This document shows positions 1 to 6,277 of a stretch of DNA of 7,528 bases, in pieces. This stretch comes from Clostridiales bacterium UBA7103 (GTDB lineage: Bacteria; Bacillota; Clostridia; Oscillospirales; Oscillospiraceae). Both the position numbers and the translations under genes were made by a program. The stretch covers positions 108,377 to 115,904 of the forward strand of contig DKYJ01000046.1 of the NCBI GenBank assembly GCA_002493305.1, read 5' to 3'. Position 1 is the stretch's first letter; each line of letters opens with the position of its first letter. The notes under the pieces were generated by a model. It was not told the origin of the DNA. It searched no databases and saw nothing but the letters and a program-made list of their open reading frames with translations.

Positions 1-59
1 GTAAATTAGGTGGCACCGCGGATCGCAGCTATTCGTCCTAAAATTTTTTAGGATAGCTG
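1..59 (+). promoter_or_regulatory. T-box riboswitch leader, 3' part only (antiterminator/terminator region)
   Basis: Positions 8-21 read AGGTGGCACCGCGG, a close match to the universal T-box sequence that pairs with the free CCA end of an uncharged tRNA. The antiterminator can be drawn directly. TTAGG (6-10) pairs with CCTAA (37-41), the seven-base bulge TGGCACC (11-17) follows, and GCGGAT (18-23) pairs with ATTCGT (31-36) with two G-U pairs. A competing hairpin uses 26-42 and 47-59. Stem I and the specifier codon lie before position 1, so the tRNA cannot be read here. tRNA-Asn is inferred from the asnB gene that follows. Family knowledge: uncharged tRNA stabilises the antiterminator and lets transcription enter the gene. 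Confidence 0.9.
26..59 (+). terminator. T-box competing terminator-like hairpin
   Basis: CAGCTA (26-31) pairs with TAGCTG (54-59) and TCCTAAA (36-42) pairs with TTTAGGA (47-53), with TTCG (32-35) bulged between the two helices. The hairpin uses the 3' strand of the antiterminator, so the two folds are mutually exclusive, as expected for a T-box. The oddity is that bases 60-67 (TCGTATTC) are not a proper T-run. The nearest T-run is 75-81, after the ribosome site. Termination may therefore be weak, or the fold may act differently from a textbook terminator. Confidence 0.65.
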
Positions 60-82
60 TCGTATTCGGAGGTGTTTTTTTC

Positions 83-1663
83 ATGTGCGCGATTTTTGGA
101 TTTTTGTCTGACAGTTTAGGCCGTGATGAAGTAAAAGAGTATTTTGACAGGACGATTTCCCGCGGCCCGGATGAAAGCCGCATTGAGGATGCAGGAAAGG
201 GCTTGCTCTGTTTCCACAGGCTTGCTATAATGGGACTTGACGAGAGCGGTATGCAGCCTTTTAAGCTTGGAAAGGATATGGTCGTCTGCAACGGCGAGCT
301 GTACGGCTTTCGCAAAGTCAGAAAAGAGCTTGAAAAGAAATATAGCTTCCAGAGCGAGTCCGACTGTGAGATAATTCTCCCCATGTATAGGGAATACGGG
401 CTTGAGATGTTCGCTATGCTCGACGCCGAGTTTGCCATGATAATCTATGACGGTGAGAAGGATGAGCTTATTGCCGCCAGAGATCCAATAGGCATCCGTC
501 CGCTGTATTACGGCTATCTTTCCGACGGCGCGCCCGTTTTCGCCAGCGAGGCAAAGAACCTTGTGGGGCTCTGCCCGGAGATAATGCCTTTCCCGCCCGG
601 ACATTACTACGCCGGGGGCAAGTTCGTCCGCTATGCGGATATCACAACGGCGGAGAGATATTCTTCTGATGATTTGGAGACTGCCTGCTCAAAGATACGC
701 CAAAAGCTCATAAAAGGCGTTGAAAAGCGCCTTGACGCTGATGCGCCTCTGGGCTTTCTGCTCTCGGGCGGCCTCGATTCAAGCCTTGTCTGCGCAATCG
801 CCGCAAAGCTGCTGGGTAAGAAGATACGAACCTTTGCCATAGGCATGGATCTGGACGCCATTGATCTCAAATACGCAAAGCAGGTGGCGGATTTTATAGG
901 CTCTGAGCATACCGAGGTCATAATGACCCGCCAGCAGGTGCTTGATACGCTGGAGGAGCTCATCTCCTATCTTGGAACATATGATATAACAACCATCCGC
1001 GCAAGCCTTGGAATGTATCTATGCTGCAAAGCCATACATGAGCAGACCGATGTGCGCGTTTTGATGACGGGTGAGATCTCTGATGAGCTATTTGGCTATA
1101 AATACACGGACTTTGCCCCCTCGCCGGAGGCTTTCCAGCATGAGGCGAAAAAGCGCGTTGACGAGCTGCATATGTACGATGTGCTTCGCGCTGACCGCTG
1201 CATTTCCGTCAACTCCCTTGAGGGGCGCGTGCCTTTTGGGGATCTGGATTTTGTAAAATATGTCATGAGCATTGACCCGAAGCTCAAGGTGAACAGCTAT
1301 GACATGGGCAAATATCTTCTGCGCCACGCCTTTGAGCATGACCATATCCTGCCGGAGAGCATACTCTGGCGGCAGAAGGCGGCTTTTTCCGACGCCGTGG
1401 GGCACTCTATGGTGGACGATTTGAAGGAGTATGCCGAAGGACTGTACAGCGACGAGGAATTTGAGGAGGGCTGCGCAAGGTATGACTTTGCAGCGCCCTT
1501 CACAAAGGAGAGCCTTTTATACAGGGATATTTTTGAGAAATACTATCCCGGCCAGGCTCATATGATAAAATGCTTCTGGATGCCAAACAAGGATTGGTCG
1601 GGCTGTGATGTGAACGACCCGTCCGCCCGTGTGCTTTCAAACTATGGGGCGAGCGGAGAATGA
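83..1663 (+). CDS. asnB: Asparagine synthetase B, glutamine-hydrolysing
   Basis: This cytoplasmic enzyme transfers amide nitrogen from glutamine to aspartate using ATP, giving asparagine, glutamate, AMP and pyrophosphate. It is 526 residues long, close to the usual 500-550 of bacterial AsnB. The N-terminal class II glutaminase domain (about 1-200) begins Met-Cys, so Cys2 becomes the nucleophile after Met removal. The NGE motif is at 70-72 and the SDCE glutamine-binding segment at 93-96. The synthetase domain carries the ATP pyrophosphatase loop SGGLDSS at 228-234, a GEISDELFGY motif near residue 330 (many homologues have GEGSDE.FGGY), and SLEGRVPFGD further on. GGAGGTG at 68-74 sits 8 bases before the ATG, and the Cys2 requirement fixes this start. 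A T-box leader precedes it and an ANTAR regulator follows, so it is probably induced by shortage of charged tRNA-Asn. Confidence 0.96.
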   Translation: MCAIFGFLSDSLGRDEVKEYFDRTISRGPDESRIEDAGKGLLCFHRLAIMGLDESGMQPFKLGKDMVVCNGELYGFRKVRKELEKKYSFQSESDCEIILPMYREYGLEMFAMLDAEFAMIIYDGEKDELIAARDPIGIRPLYYGYLSDGAPVFASEAKNLVGLCPEIMPFPPGHYYAGGKFVRYADITTAERYSSDDLETACSKIRQKLIKGVEKRLDADAPLGFLLSGGLDSSLVCAIAAKLLGKKIRTFAIGMDLDAIDLKYAKQVADFIGSEHTEVIMTRQQVLDTLEELISYLGTYDITTIRASLGMYLCCKAIHEQTDVRVLMTGEISDELFGYKYTDFAPSPEAFQHEAKKRVDELHMYDVLRADRCISVNSLEGRVPFGDLDFVKYVMSIDPKLKVNSYDMGKYLLRHAFEHDHILPESILWRQKAAFSDAVGHSMVDDLKEYAEGLYSDEEFEEGCARYDFAAPFTKESLLYRDIFEKYYPGQAHMIKCFWMPNKDWSGCDVNDPSARVLSNYGASGE

Positions 1664-1673
1664 GGTGAAACCT

Positions 1674-2237
1674 ATGAGCGTCTGCGCGGCAGGGAAAATA
1701 AGAATACTGCTCAGCACCGGCTGCGGGGAGATAAGGGGGCGGATACTGCGTCTTTTGCCTGCCCTGCGCGTTGACGCGGAGCTCTGCCGGGCGCAGGGGA
1801 GGGATATCCCCGCCTTGCTCTCGGAGCGGGCATATGACGCTGTTATTCTGCCGCAGGGCGAGTTTGAGCTTGCGGGGGATATCGCCCGGCACAGCGAGGC
1901 CGCCGTCCTGCTGCTGTGCGAAAAGGGAGAGCTTGATGACGCGCAGGCCGCCTGTCTCCCGCTCGGCATAGCAGCGGCCGAATATGATGAGTTGGAGCGT
2001 GTTTTACCGCTTTTGCTCTCAGAGTGCACAAAGCTGCGCGTGCTTAGGCTTCAGGCTAACACCCTGCGCAGAAAATTGAGCGACACTCGCCTTGTCAGCC
2101 GGGCAAAGCTCCTGCTTATGACCCGCCTCAACATGAGCGAGGAGGAGGCGCACAAGTTCATCGAAAAAACCGCCATGTCTACCGGCGCAAAGCGCGGCGA
2201 GGTGGCGCAGAATATCATCAGAACCTATGAGGAGTAA
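1674..2237 (+). CDS. ANTAR-domain RNA-binding antiterminator with degenerate receiver domain
   Basis: The protein has 187 residues. Residues about 125-185 form an ANTAR domain, visible as RAKLLLMTRLNMSEEEAHKF and the following AMS and GEVAQNII segments. This is the three-helix RNA-binding module of EutV, NasR and AmiR, which prevents termination by binding paired hairpins with hexaloops. Residues about 8-115 look like a response-regulator receiver fold, but the acidic pocket after strand 1 (ILLSTG) and the acceptor Asp at the end of strand 3 (DAVILPQG) are missing, so phosphorylation is unlikely. The start at 1674 is chosen because GAGGTG at 1662-1667 precedes it. An in-frame ATG at 1629 lies inside asnB and has no good ribosome site. 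The ribosome site overlaps the asnB TGA, suggesting one transcript and coupled translation. A likely target is the leader of the next gene (inference). ANTAR proteins linked to glutamine synthetase genes are known in clostridia. Confidence 0.88.
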   Translation: MSVCAAGKIRILLSTGCGEIRGRILRLLPALRVDAELCRAQGRDIPALLSERAYDAVILPQGEFELAGDIARHSEAAVLLLCEKGELDDAQAACLPLGIAAAEYDELERVLPLLLSECTKLRVLRLQANTLRRKLSDTRLVSRAKLLLMTRLNMSEEEAHKFIEKTAMSTGAKRGEVAQNIIRTYEE

Positions 2238-2247
2238 ATTTTTGCGC

Positions 2248-2261
2248 TTTTTGTACAAAAA
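2248..2261. promoter_or_regulatory. 14-bp perfect palindrome, candidate operator next to the glnN promoter
   Basis: TTTTTGTACAAAAA is a perfect inverted repeat ending 5 bases before the -35 box at 2267. Its AT-rich arms and central GTAC make it a poor RNA terminator, and no T-run follows on the plus strand. It could be a repressor or activator site, or simply an AT-rich upstream promoter element. I do not recognise the cognate protein, and the sequence does not fit the GlnR/TnrA consensus. Confidence 0.35.
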
Positions 2262-2266
2262 AGTTG

Positions 2267-2295
2267 TTGACAAATTAAGCATAGTGCATTATAAT
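2267..2295 (+). promoter_or_regulatory. Housekeeping sigma-factor promoter for glnN
   Basis: TTGACA at 2267-2272 and TATAAT at 2290-2295 are both perfect consensus hexamers, separated by exactly 17 bases. The expected transcription start is near 2302. That gives an untranslated leader of about 80 bases containing the hairpins described next. glnN can therefore be transcribed independently of the asnB transcript, with control placed downstream of initiation. Confidence 0.9.
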
Positions 2296-2309
2296 CCGAG
2301 CATCTTGAA

Positions 2310-2349
2310 ACGGCAAAGGCGTCGTGCAGATAGTGCAAAGCGCCTTTGC
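2310..2349 (+). promoter_or_regulatory. Candidate ANTAR-target antiterminator element (hairpins P1 and P2) in the glnN leader
   Basis: P1: ACGGC (2310-2314) pairs with GTCGT (2321-2325), with one G-U pair, closing the hexaloop AAAGGC (2315-2320). The loop has A at position 1 and G at position 4, the rule known for ANTAR targets, and a C-G closing pair. P2 is weaker. GCAAAG recurs at 2335-2340, where C2336-G2342 and G2335-C2343 close a loop AAAGC that keeps A1 and G4 but has five bases. Its stem can extend toward 2326/2349 only with single-base bulges. P1 uses nearly the whole 5' arm of the terminator at 2311-2351 and P2 uses its 3' arm, so protein-bound P1/P2 would exclude termination. The ANTAR protein is encoded just upstream. 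P1 is convincing by eye; P2 is tentative. Confidence 0.6.
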
Positions 2350-2357
2350 CGCTTTTT
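2311..2357 (+). terminator. Intrinsic terminator / attenuator in the glnN leader
   Basis: CGGCAAAGGCG (2311-2321) pairs perfectly over 11 bp with CGCCTTTGCCG (2341-2351). The 19-base loop contains a possible small TGCA/TGCA hairpin, and C plus TTTTT (2353-2357) follow. It lies between the strong promoter at 2267-2295 and the glnN start, so it should stop most glnN transcripts unless the fold is prevented. It would also end read-through from asnB and the ANTAR gene. Confidence 0.9.
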
Positions 2358-2380
2358 ATATTTAGAAAAGAGGTATTGCT

Positions 2381-4474
2381 ATGAACACAGTTACCGGTAT
2401 TTTTGGCTCAATGGTGTTTAATGATTCTGTTATGAGGGAGCGTTTGCCTAAGGATGTGTTCAAGCAGGTTCAGCGCTCCATGACCGAGGGCAAGCGCCTT
2501 ACGAGCGAGGCCGCTGTTGTCGTCGCAAACGCGATGAAGGATTGGGCCATTGAAAAGGGCGCGACACATTTTACCCATTGGTTCCAGCCTATGACCGGCA
2601 TCACCGCCGAGAAGCACGACAGCTTTATTTCCCCTGTGGACGGCGGTAAGGTCATTATGGAGTTTTCCGGTAAGGAGCTTATACAGGGCGAGCCGGACGC
2701 TTCCAGCTTCCCCTCCGGCGGCCTGAGAGCCACCTTTGAAGCCAGAGGCTACACCGCATGGGATCCCACCTCCTATGCCTTTATCAAGGACGGCGTTCTC
2801 TGCATCCCCACCGCGTTTTGTTCATACGGCGGGGAAGCGCTGGATAAAAAGACCCCGCTTCTGCGCTCCATGGAGGCTATCAGCCGCCAGGGACTGAGGA
2901 TCGTGCATCTCTTCGGCAATAGTGACGTTACCTCTGTCAGGCCTACTGTCGGCCCGGAGCAGGAGTATTTCCTTATTGATAAGAGCGTGTATGATAAGAG
3001 GAAGGATCTTATTTATACCGGCAGGACGCTCTTTGGCGCGAAGCCCCCCAAGGGTCAGGAGCTTGAGGATCATTACTTCGGCGCGATAAAACCCCGCGTG
3101 GCTGCTTTCATGAAGGAGCTTAACGAGGAGCTCTGGAAGCTCGGCGTCATGGCAAAGACGGAGCATAACGAGGTCGCTCCCGCACAGCACGAGCTTGCCC
3201 CAGTGTTTACAACAACAAATATCGCCGCCGACCATAACCAGCTCACCATGGAGCTTATGCGCAAGATCGCCAAGAAGCACGACATGGTGTGCCTGCTGCA
3301 CGAAAAGCCCTTCGCAGGAGTAAACGGCAGCGGCAAGCATAACAACTGGTCGCTCACAACAAACACCGGCATGAACCTCCTTGAGCCGGGCGAGACTCCG
3401 TATGAAAACGCTCAGTTCCTGCTTTTCCTCTGCGCGGTGATCCAGGCCGTGGACGATTATCAGGATATGCTGCGCATTTCCGTAGCCTCCGCCGGCAATG
3501 ACCACCGCCTCGGCGCCAATGAGGCGCCCCCGGCTATAATGTCCATCTTCGTGGGGACTGAGCTTGAAAGCATCCTCACCGCTATCGAGAACGAAGAGCC
3601 ATACGGCAGCAAAGAAAAGGAGCTTATCAAGGTCGGCGTTCATGTGCTTCCGAAGTTTCCAAAGGACACTACCGACCGCAACCGTACTTCTCCCTTTGCT
3701 TTCACCGGCAACAAGTTTGAGTTCCGTATGCTCGGCTCTTCAAACTCCATCTCCGGAGCAAATGTGGTTCTCAACACCGCCGTTGCCGAGTCTCTGCGCC
3801 AGTATGCGGATATTCTCGAGGCGGCCGATGACTTTGAGACGGCGCTGCATAACCTCATTCGTGATGTCATCAAAAAGCACCGCCGCATAATCTTTAACGG
3901 CAACGGCTATGACAGCGCATGGGTGGAAGAGGCTGAAAAGCGCGGGCTGCTCAATCTAAGATCGACTCCCGACTGCGTGCCGTACTACCTCAGCGAAAAG
4001 AATGTGGCGCTCTTCACACAGCACAGAGTTTACACCCCTGCGGAGATCAACGCCCGCTATGAGATAAAGTTGGATAACTACTGTAAGGTGCTGCACATTG
4101 AGGCGCTGACCATGCTTGACATGGTCTGGAAGGATATTCTTCCCGCCGTCAGTGCCTATTCCAAAAAGCTCGCTTCCACGGCGCTTGCGAAGAAGTCCCT
4201 ATCGGCTGATATTGATTGCAGCTTTGAGACAGAGCTTGCCGCCAAAATAAGCACTCTCACCGCTTCCGCCGTTGAAAAGGCCAAGGCTCTTGAGCTTGCG
4301 GTCATGGACAGCAAGAATATAAGCGGCTCTCTGGAGCTTGCAAAGTATTATAAGGACGCGGTGTTTGCCGCCATGAACGAGCTGCGCATAGTAGTTGACG
4401 AGCTTGAAACCAACACCGCCGCCCGCTTTTGGCCGTACCCCTCCTATGGCGATATACTTTTCAGCGTTAAATAA
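2381..4474 (+). CDS. glnN: Glutamine synthetase type III (GSIII)
   Basis: This enzyme makes glutamine from glutamate, ammonia and ATP in the cytoplasm. At 697 residues it has the length of the large type III class (about 700), not the 440-470 of type I. Type III hallmarks are present: FTHWFQPMTG at 64-73 followed by EKHDSF at 77-82, then ARGYTAWDPTS at 121-131. The catalytic core shows GPEQEYFLID (191-200), with glutamates expected to bind metal, EHNEVAPAQHELAP (261-274), KPFAGVNGSGKHNNWSL (309-325) including the ATP and glutamate binding region, NEAPPAIMSIF (380-390), and DRNRTSPFAFTGNKFEFR (432-449). The C-terminal part (about 560-690) is helical, as usual in this class. A modest ribosome site, AAGAGG at 2368-2373, precedes the ATG. 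It has its own promoter and an attenuator. The protein appears intact, with no lost motif. Confidence 0.97.
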   Translation: MNTVTGIFGSMVFNDSVMRERLPKDVFKQVQRSMTEGKRLTSEAAVVVANAMKDWAIEKGATHFTHWFQPMTGITAEKHDSFISPVDGGKVIMEFSGKELIQGEPDASSFPSGGLRATFEARGYTAWDPTSYAFIKDGVLCIPTAFCSYGGEALDKKTPLLRSMEAISRQGLRIVHLFGNSDVTSVRPTVGPEQEYFLIDKSVYDKRKDLIYTGRTLFGAKPPKGQELEDHYFGAIKPRVAAFMKELNEELWKLGVMAKTEHNEVAPAQHELAPVFTTTNIAADHNQLTMELMRKIAKKHDMVCLLHEKPFAGVNGSGKHNNWSLTTNTGMNLLEPGETPYENAQFLLFLCAVIQAVDDYQDMLRISVASAGNDHRLGANEAPPAIMSIFVGTELESILTAIENEEPYGSKEKELIKVGVHVLPKFPKDTTDRNRTSPFAFTGNKFEFRMLGSSNSISGANVVLNTAVAESLRQYADILEAADDFETALHNLIRDVIKKHRRIIFNGNGYDSAWVEEAEKRGLLNLRSTPDCVPYYLSEKNVALFTQHRVYTPAEINARYEIKLDNYCKVLHIEALTMLDMVWKDILPAVSAYSKKLASTALAKKSLSADIDCSFETELAAKISTLTASAVEKAKALELAVMDSKNISGSLELAKYYKDAVFAAMNELRIVVDELETNTAARFWPYPSYGDILFSVK

Positions 4475-4502
4475 GCTATCACTCTTCACTCCTTATATTT
4501 TA

Positions 4503-4535
4503 GGGGCGCATGGAAAAACCATGCGCCCCATGTGT
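4503..4535. terminator. Terminator hairpin between convergent units
   Basis: GGGGCGCATGG (4503-4513) and CCATGCGCCCC (4519-4529) pair perfectly over 11 bp around an AAAAA loop. It lies 28 bases after the glnN stop and just past the stop of the last minus-strand gene at 4536. The plus-strand tail ATGTGTTTA is only moderately T-rich and the minus-strand tail is A-rich, so it is a better plus-strand terminator. It may still serve, or block transcription, in both directions. Confidence 0.75.
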
Positions 4536-4694
4536 TTATCGGATCTTTTCTTCTATATTTTTGCTGTCATGATATTTTATAAGGGAATCATACAGCTTCT
4601 CAATGAGCTTCATGTCTGCGTTCGTTATATACACAAGAAACAACAAAGCAAACAGAGATACAATTACAATCAAAACTATCCAGTACCAGTGCAT
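4536..4694 (-). CDS. Small single-pass membrane protein, function unknown
   Basis: The protein has 52 residues. Residues about 5-23 (WIVLIVIVSLFALLFLVYI) form one strongly hydrophobic segment with an aromatic HWYW start. A charged, probably helical tail follows (24-52, rich in Lys, Glu and Asp). The start is fixed by AAGGAGG at 4708-4702, eight bases before the ATG at 4694. A longer frame opening at 4763 has no comparable site and would overlap the upstream gene. The TAA of the upstream gene overlaps this ribosome site, so the gene is the third member of the dehydratase-like operon and probably translationally coupled. I do not recognise a family. A role as membrane anchor or partner of the upstream subunits is only an inference from position. 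Confidence 0.8.
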   Translation of the reverse strand: MHWYWIVLIVIVSLFALLFLVYITNADMKLIEKLYDSLIKYHDSKNIEEKIR

Positions 4695-4707
4695 TTTATT
4701 TCCTCCT

Positions 4708-6276
4708 TTACCAGCTAAGTGCATCTTCATAATCGAGAAGCGTTGGGTCGATGGGCTGTTCACGCAAAACAGTTGTCATATATTGGTTGAACGCCTCGCG
4801 CATCTCTCTGCGGGAAACTGTGCGCGGATCCATAACATCATGAGGTATCCAGATAAGGTGTATGCCTCTCTCTCGAGCCTGATCCTCGAACAAGCCATGC
4901 AGACCGCCTACATTTTTGCAGGACACATGGTCATACATAATAACGATGTTCACATTGAACTTCTCGCACATTTTCCAGCATTCATCCAGCAGATTAACAT
5001 AGCCGCCGTTTGTGTGGGAGCGCATCATCATTTTTTCATAGCAGCGCACAAGATCCTTAAGCGCCTGTTCCTTATCTCCTATGGTGATCGGGAGATAGCT
5101 GAGCATAGCCTCCATATCATTTACGCAGGTGACGCCCCAACAATGCTGCGTCCAGTATGTAAAATTTGTGTAATAGTGAGCGGGGCACGCCCATACTATG
5201 CAGCGGTATTTGGGCTTGTTTGCATCGGCCGCTTTATCTCGTTCATAGCCTTTTAGCATCATTTTAGCTACCTTACGGTCGGTTTTAAGCATGAACTCAT
5301 CCATACAGGCAGCAGCCATAAATTCATATTCACGCTGCAATGCCAGCGCCGCGCCGCAAACCTGCGGGTAATCGGTGCAGTTGACATCCCATTTCTCTAC
5401 CATCAAGCTTGAGCTTTCGTTATACATCTCGGCGCCTTTCCAGAAAGCGTCCCAGTCCCATTTGACATTGAACTGCTGTTCGAGAAATTCGATGCCCTTT
5501 TTAAGATTTTTCACAGCATAGGCCTGTACCTCCGGCTCATTAACCCGCTGAGGCGGAGTGATCTGAAAGGAGGGTAGATCCTTGAAATGCCGGGTGAGAA
5601 TATTCGTCTGGGAAATAGCTCCGTCGCACGGCATAGAGCTTGTGAAATAGCATTTGCCAACCCGCGGATAATCGTCCACAACGGCGCAGCCGCTTTCAGC
5701 AGCCGGTTCGGGACAGACATCCGCAGGAAGGCCGAGATGCTCCATAGCGTCAATGTAGTACATGCTGGAGTTCTGGTCAACCTCAGAGGGAAGCCCAACG
5801 GCAAACATGGCTATATCTATCCATTTGACTGTAGGAAAGCCCATCATGATAAGATGCGGAGTCATTTCATCGAACATTACCGTGTTTTCTCTGAGCTTTG
5901 CGGCACGCTTGCTGTTTGGACGCAAATTTTCATCACGGACGATAATATCCCTCACAGCTATAACTGAATTATGAAGGACGGAGAAAAACTGATTATGGGC
6001 ATAGCGGAGTTCCTTGCCGCGAAGCCCCATAGTGTGCCTGTCCACCATGTGTGAAGCGGTCAGGTAGGACACAAGCCAACGGTAACGCAGCATGGCCTTC
6101 ACCATAAGAATGGGGTGACAGCCCAGCTTTACGGCCATGTAGCCATAAAGATTGAGCCAGCGGAAAAAGTCATAGAAGGTATCTCGAAAGCCCTTCCATT
6201 CGCGGGCGCGGAATGAACGGCGTCGGGCATCATAAAAGCGTCCCAGTCCCTTGCCGGTTTTGGGGTCATACGCCAT
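4708..6276 (-). CDS. 2-hydroxyacyl-CoA dehydratase-family subunit, large (HgdA/BcrB-like)
   Basis: The protein has 522 residues, larger than the 380-480 typical for this Fe-S family (HgdA/HgdB, FldB/FldC, benzoyl-CoA reductase BcrB/BcrC). The family core starts near residue 180. Candidate cluster ligands are Cys188, Cys197, Cys209 and Cys217, the last in MPCDGA, matching the family's CD motif. The C-terminal half ends with YDHVSCKNVGGLHG (448-461, Cys453) and IPHDVMDPRTVS (477-488), a pattern seen in alpha-type subunits. Sixteen cysteines are present. Residues 1-180 include an Arg- and aromatic-rich stretch (about 18-72) that I cannot assign. Family members remove water from, or reduce, acyl-CoA using one electron from an ATP-dependent activator. 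The substrate here cannot be read. Its ATG follows the upstream TAA by one base, and its AGGAGG lies inside the upstream gene. Confidence 0.82.
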   Translation of the reverse strand: MAYDPKTGKGLGRFYDARRRSFRAREWKGFRDTFYDFFRWLNLYGYMAVKLGCHPILMVKAMLRYRWLVSYLTASHMVDRHTMGLRGKELRYAHNQFFSVLHNSVIAVRDIIVRDENLRPNSKRAAKLRENTVMFDEMTPHLIMMGFPTVKWIDIAMFAVGLPSEVDQNSSMYYIDAMEHLGLPADVCPEPAAESGCAVVDDYPRVGKCYFTSSMPCDGAISQTNILTRHFKDLPSFQITPPQRVNEPEVQAYAVKNLKKGIEFLEQQFNVKWDWDAFWKGAEMYNESSSLMVEKWDVNCTDYPQVCGAALALQREYEFMAAACMDEFMLKTDRKVAKMMLKGYERDKAADANKPKYRCIVWACPAHYYTNFTYWTQHCWGVTCVNDMEAMLSYLPITIGDKEQALKDLVRCYEKMMMRSHTNGGYVNLLDECWKMCEKFNVNIVIMYDHVSCKNVGGLHGLFEDQARERGIHLIWIPHDVMDPRTVSRREMREAFNQYMTTVLREQPIDPTLLDYEDALSW

Positions 6277-6277
6277 G

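Noticed and set aside
1629..1673. Upstream in-frame ATG for the ANTAR gene
   Set aside because: It would add 15 residues encoded inside asnB, without a ribosome site. GAGGTG at 1662-1667 clearly serves the ATG at 1674.
2277..2292. A further ANTAR-type loop around ATAGTG upstream of the start site
   Set aside because: The flanking bases do not pair (C against C), and the segment lies within the promoter, before the expected transcription start.
2227..2421. A 64-codon plus-strand frame crossing the glnN promoter and leader
   Set aside because: It spans the promoter, the terminator and the glnN start in another frame. It has no ribosome site and a composition that does not look like a protein.
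2822..3643. A 273-codon open frame on the minus strand inside glnN
   Set aside because: It is antisense to the conserved catalytic core of glutamine synthetase III and has no recognisable domain or ribosome site. It is a shadow of the plus-strand codon pattern.
4603..5256. A 217-codon open frame on the plus strand
   Set aside because: It runs antisense to the small membrane protein and the 3' end of the dehydratase-like large subunit, both supported by ribosome sites and family motifs. It shows no domain of its own.
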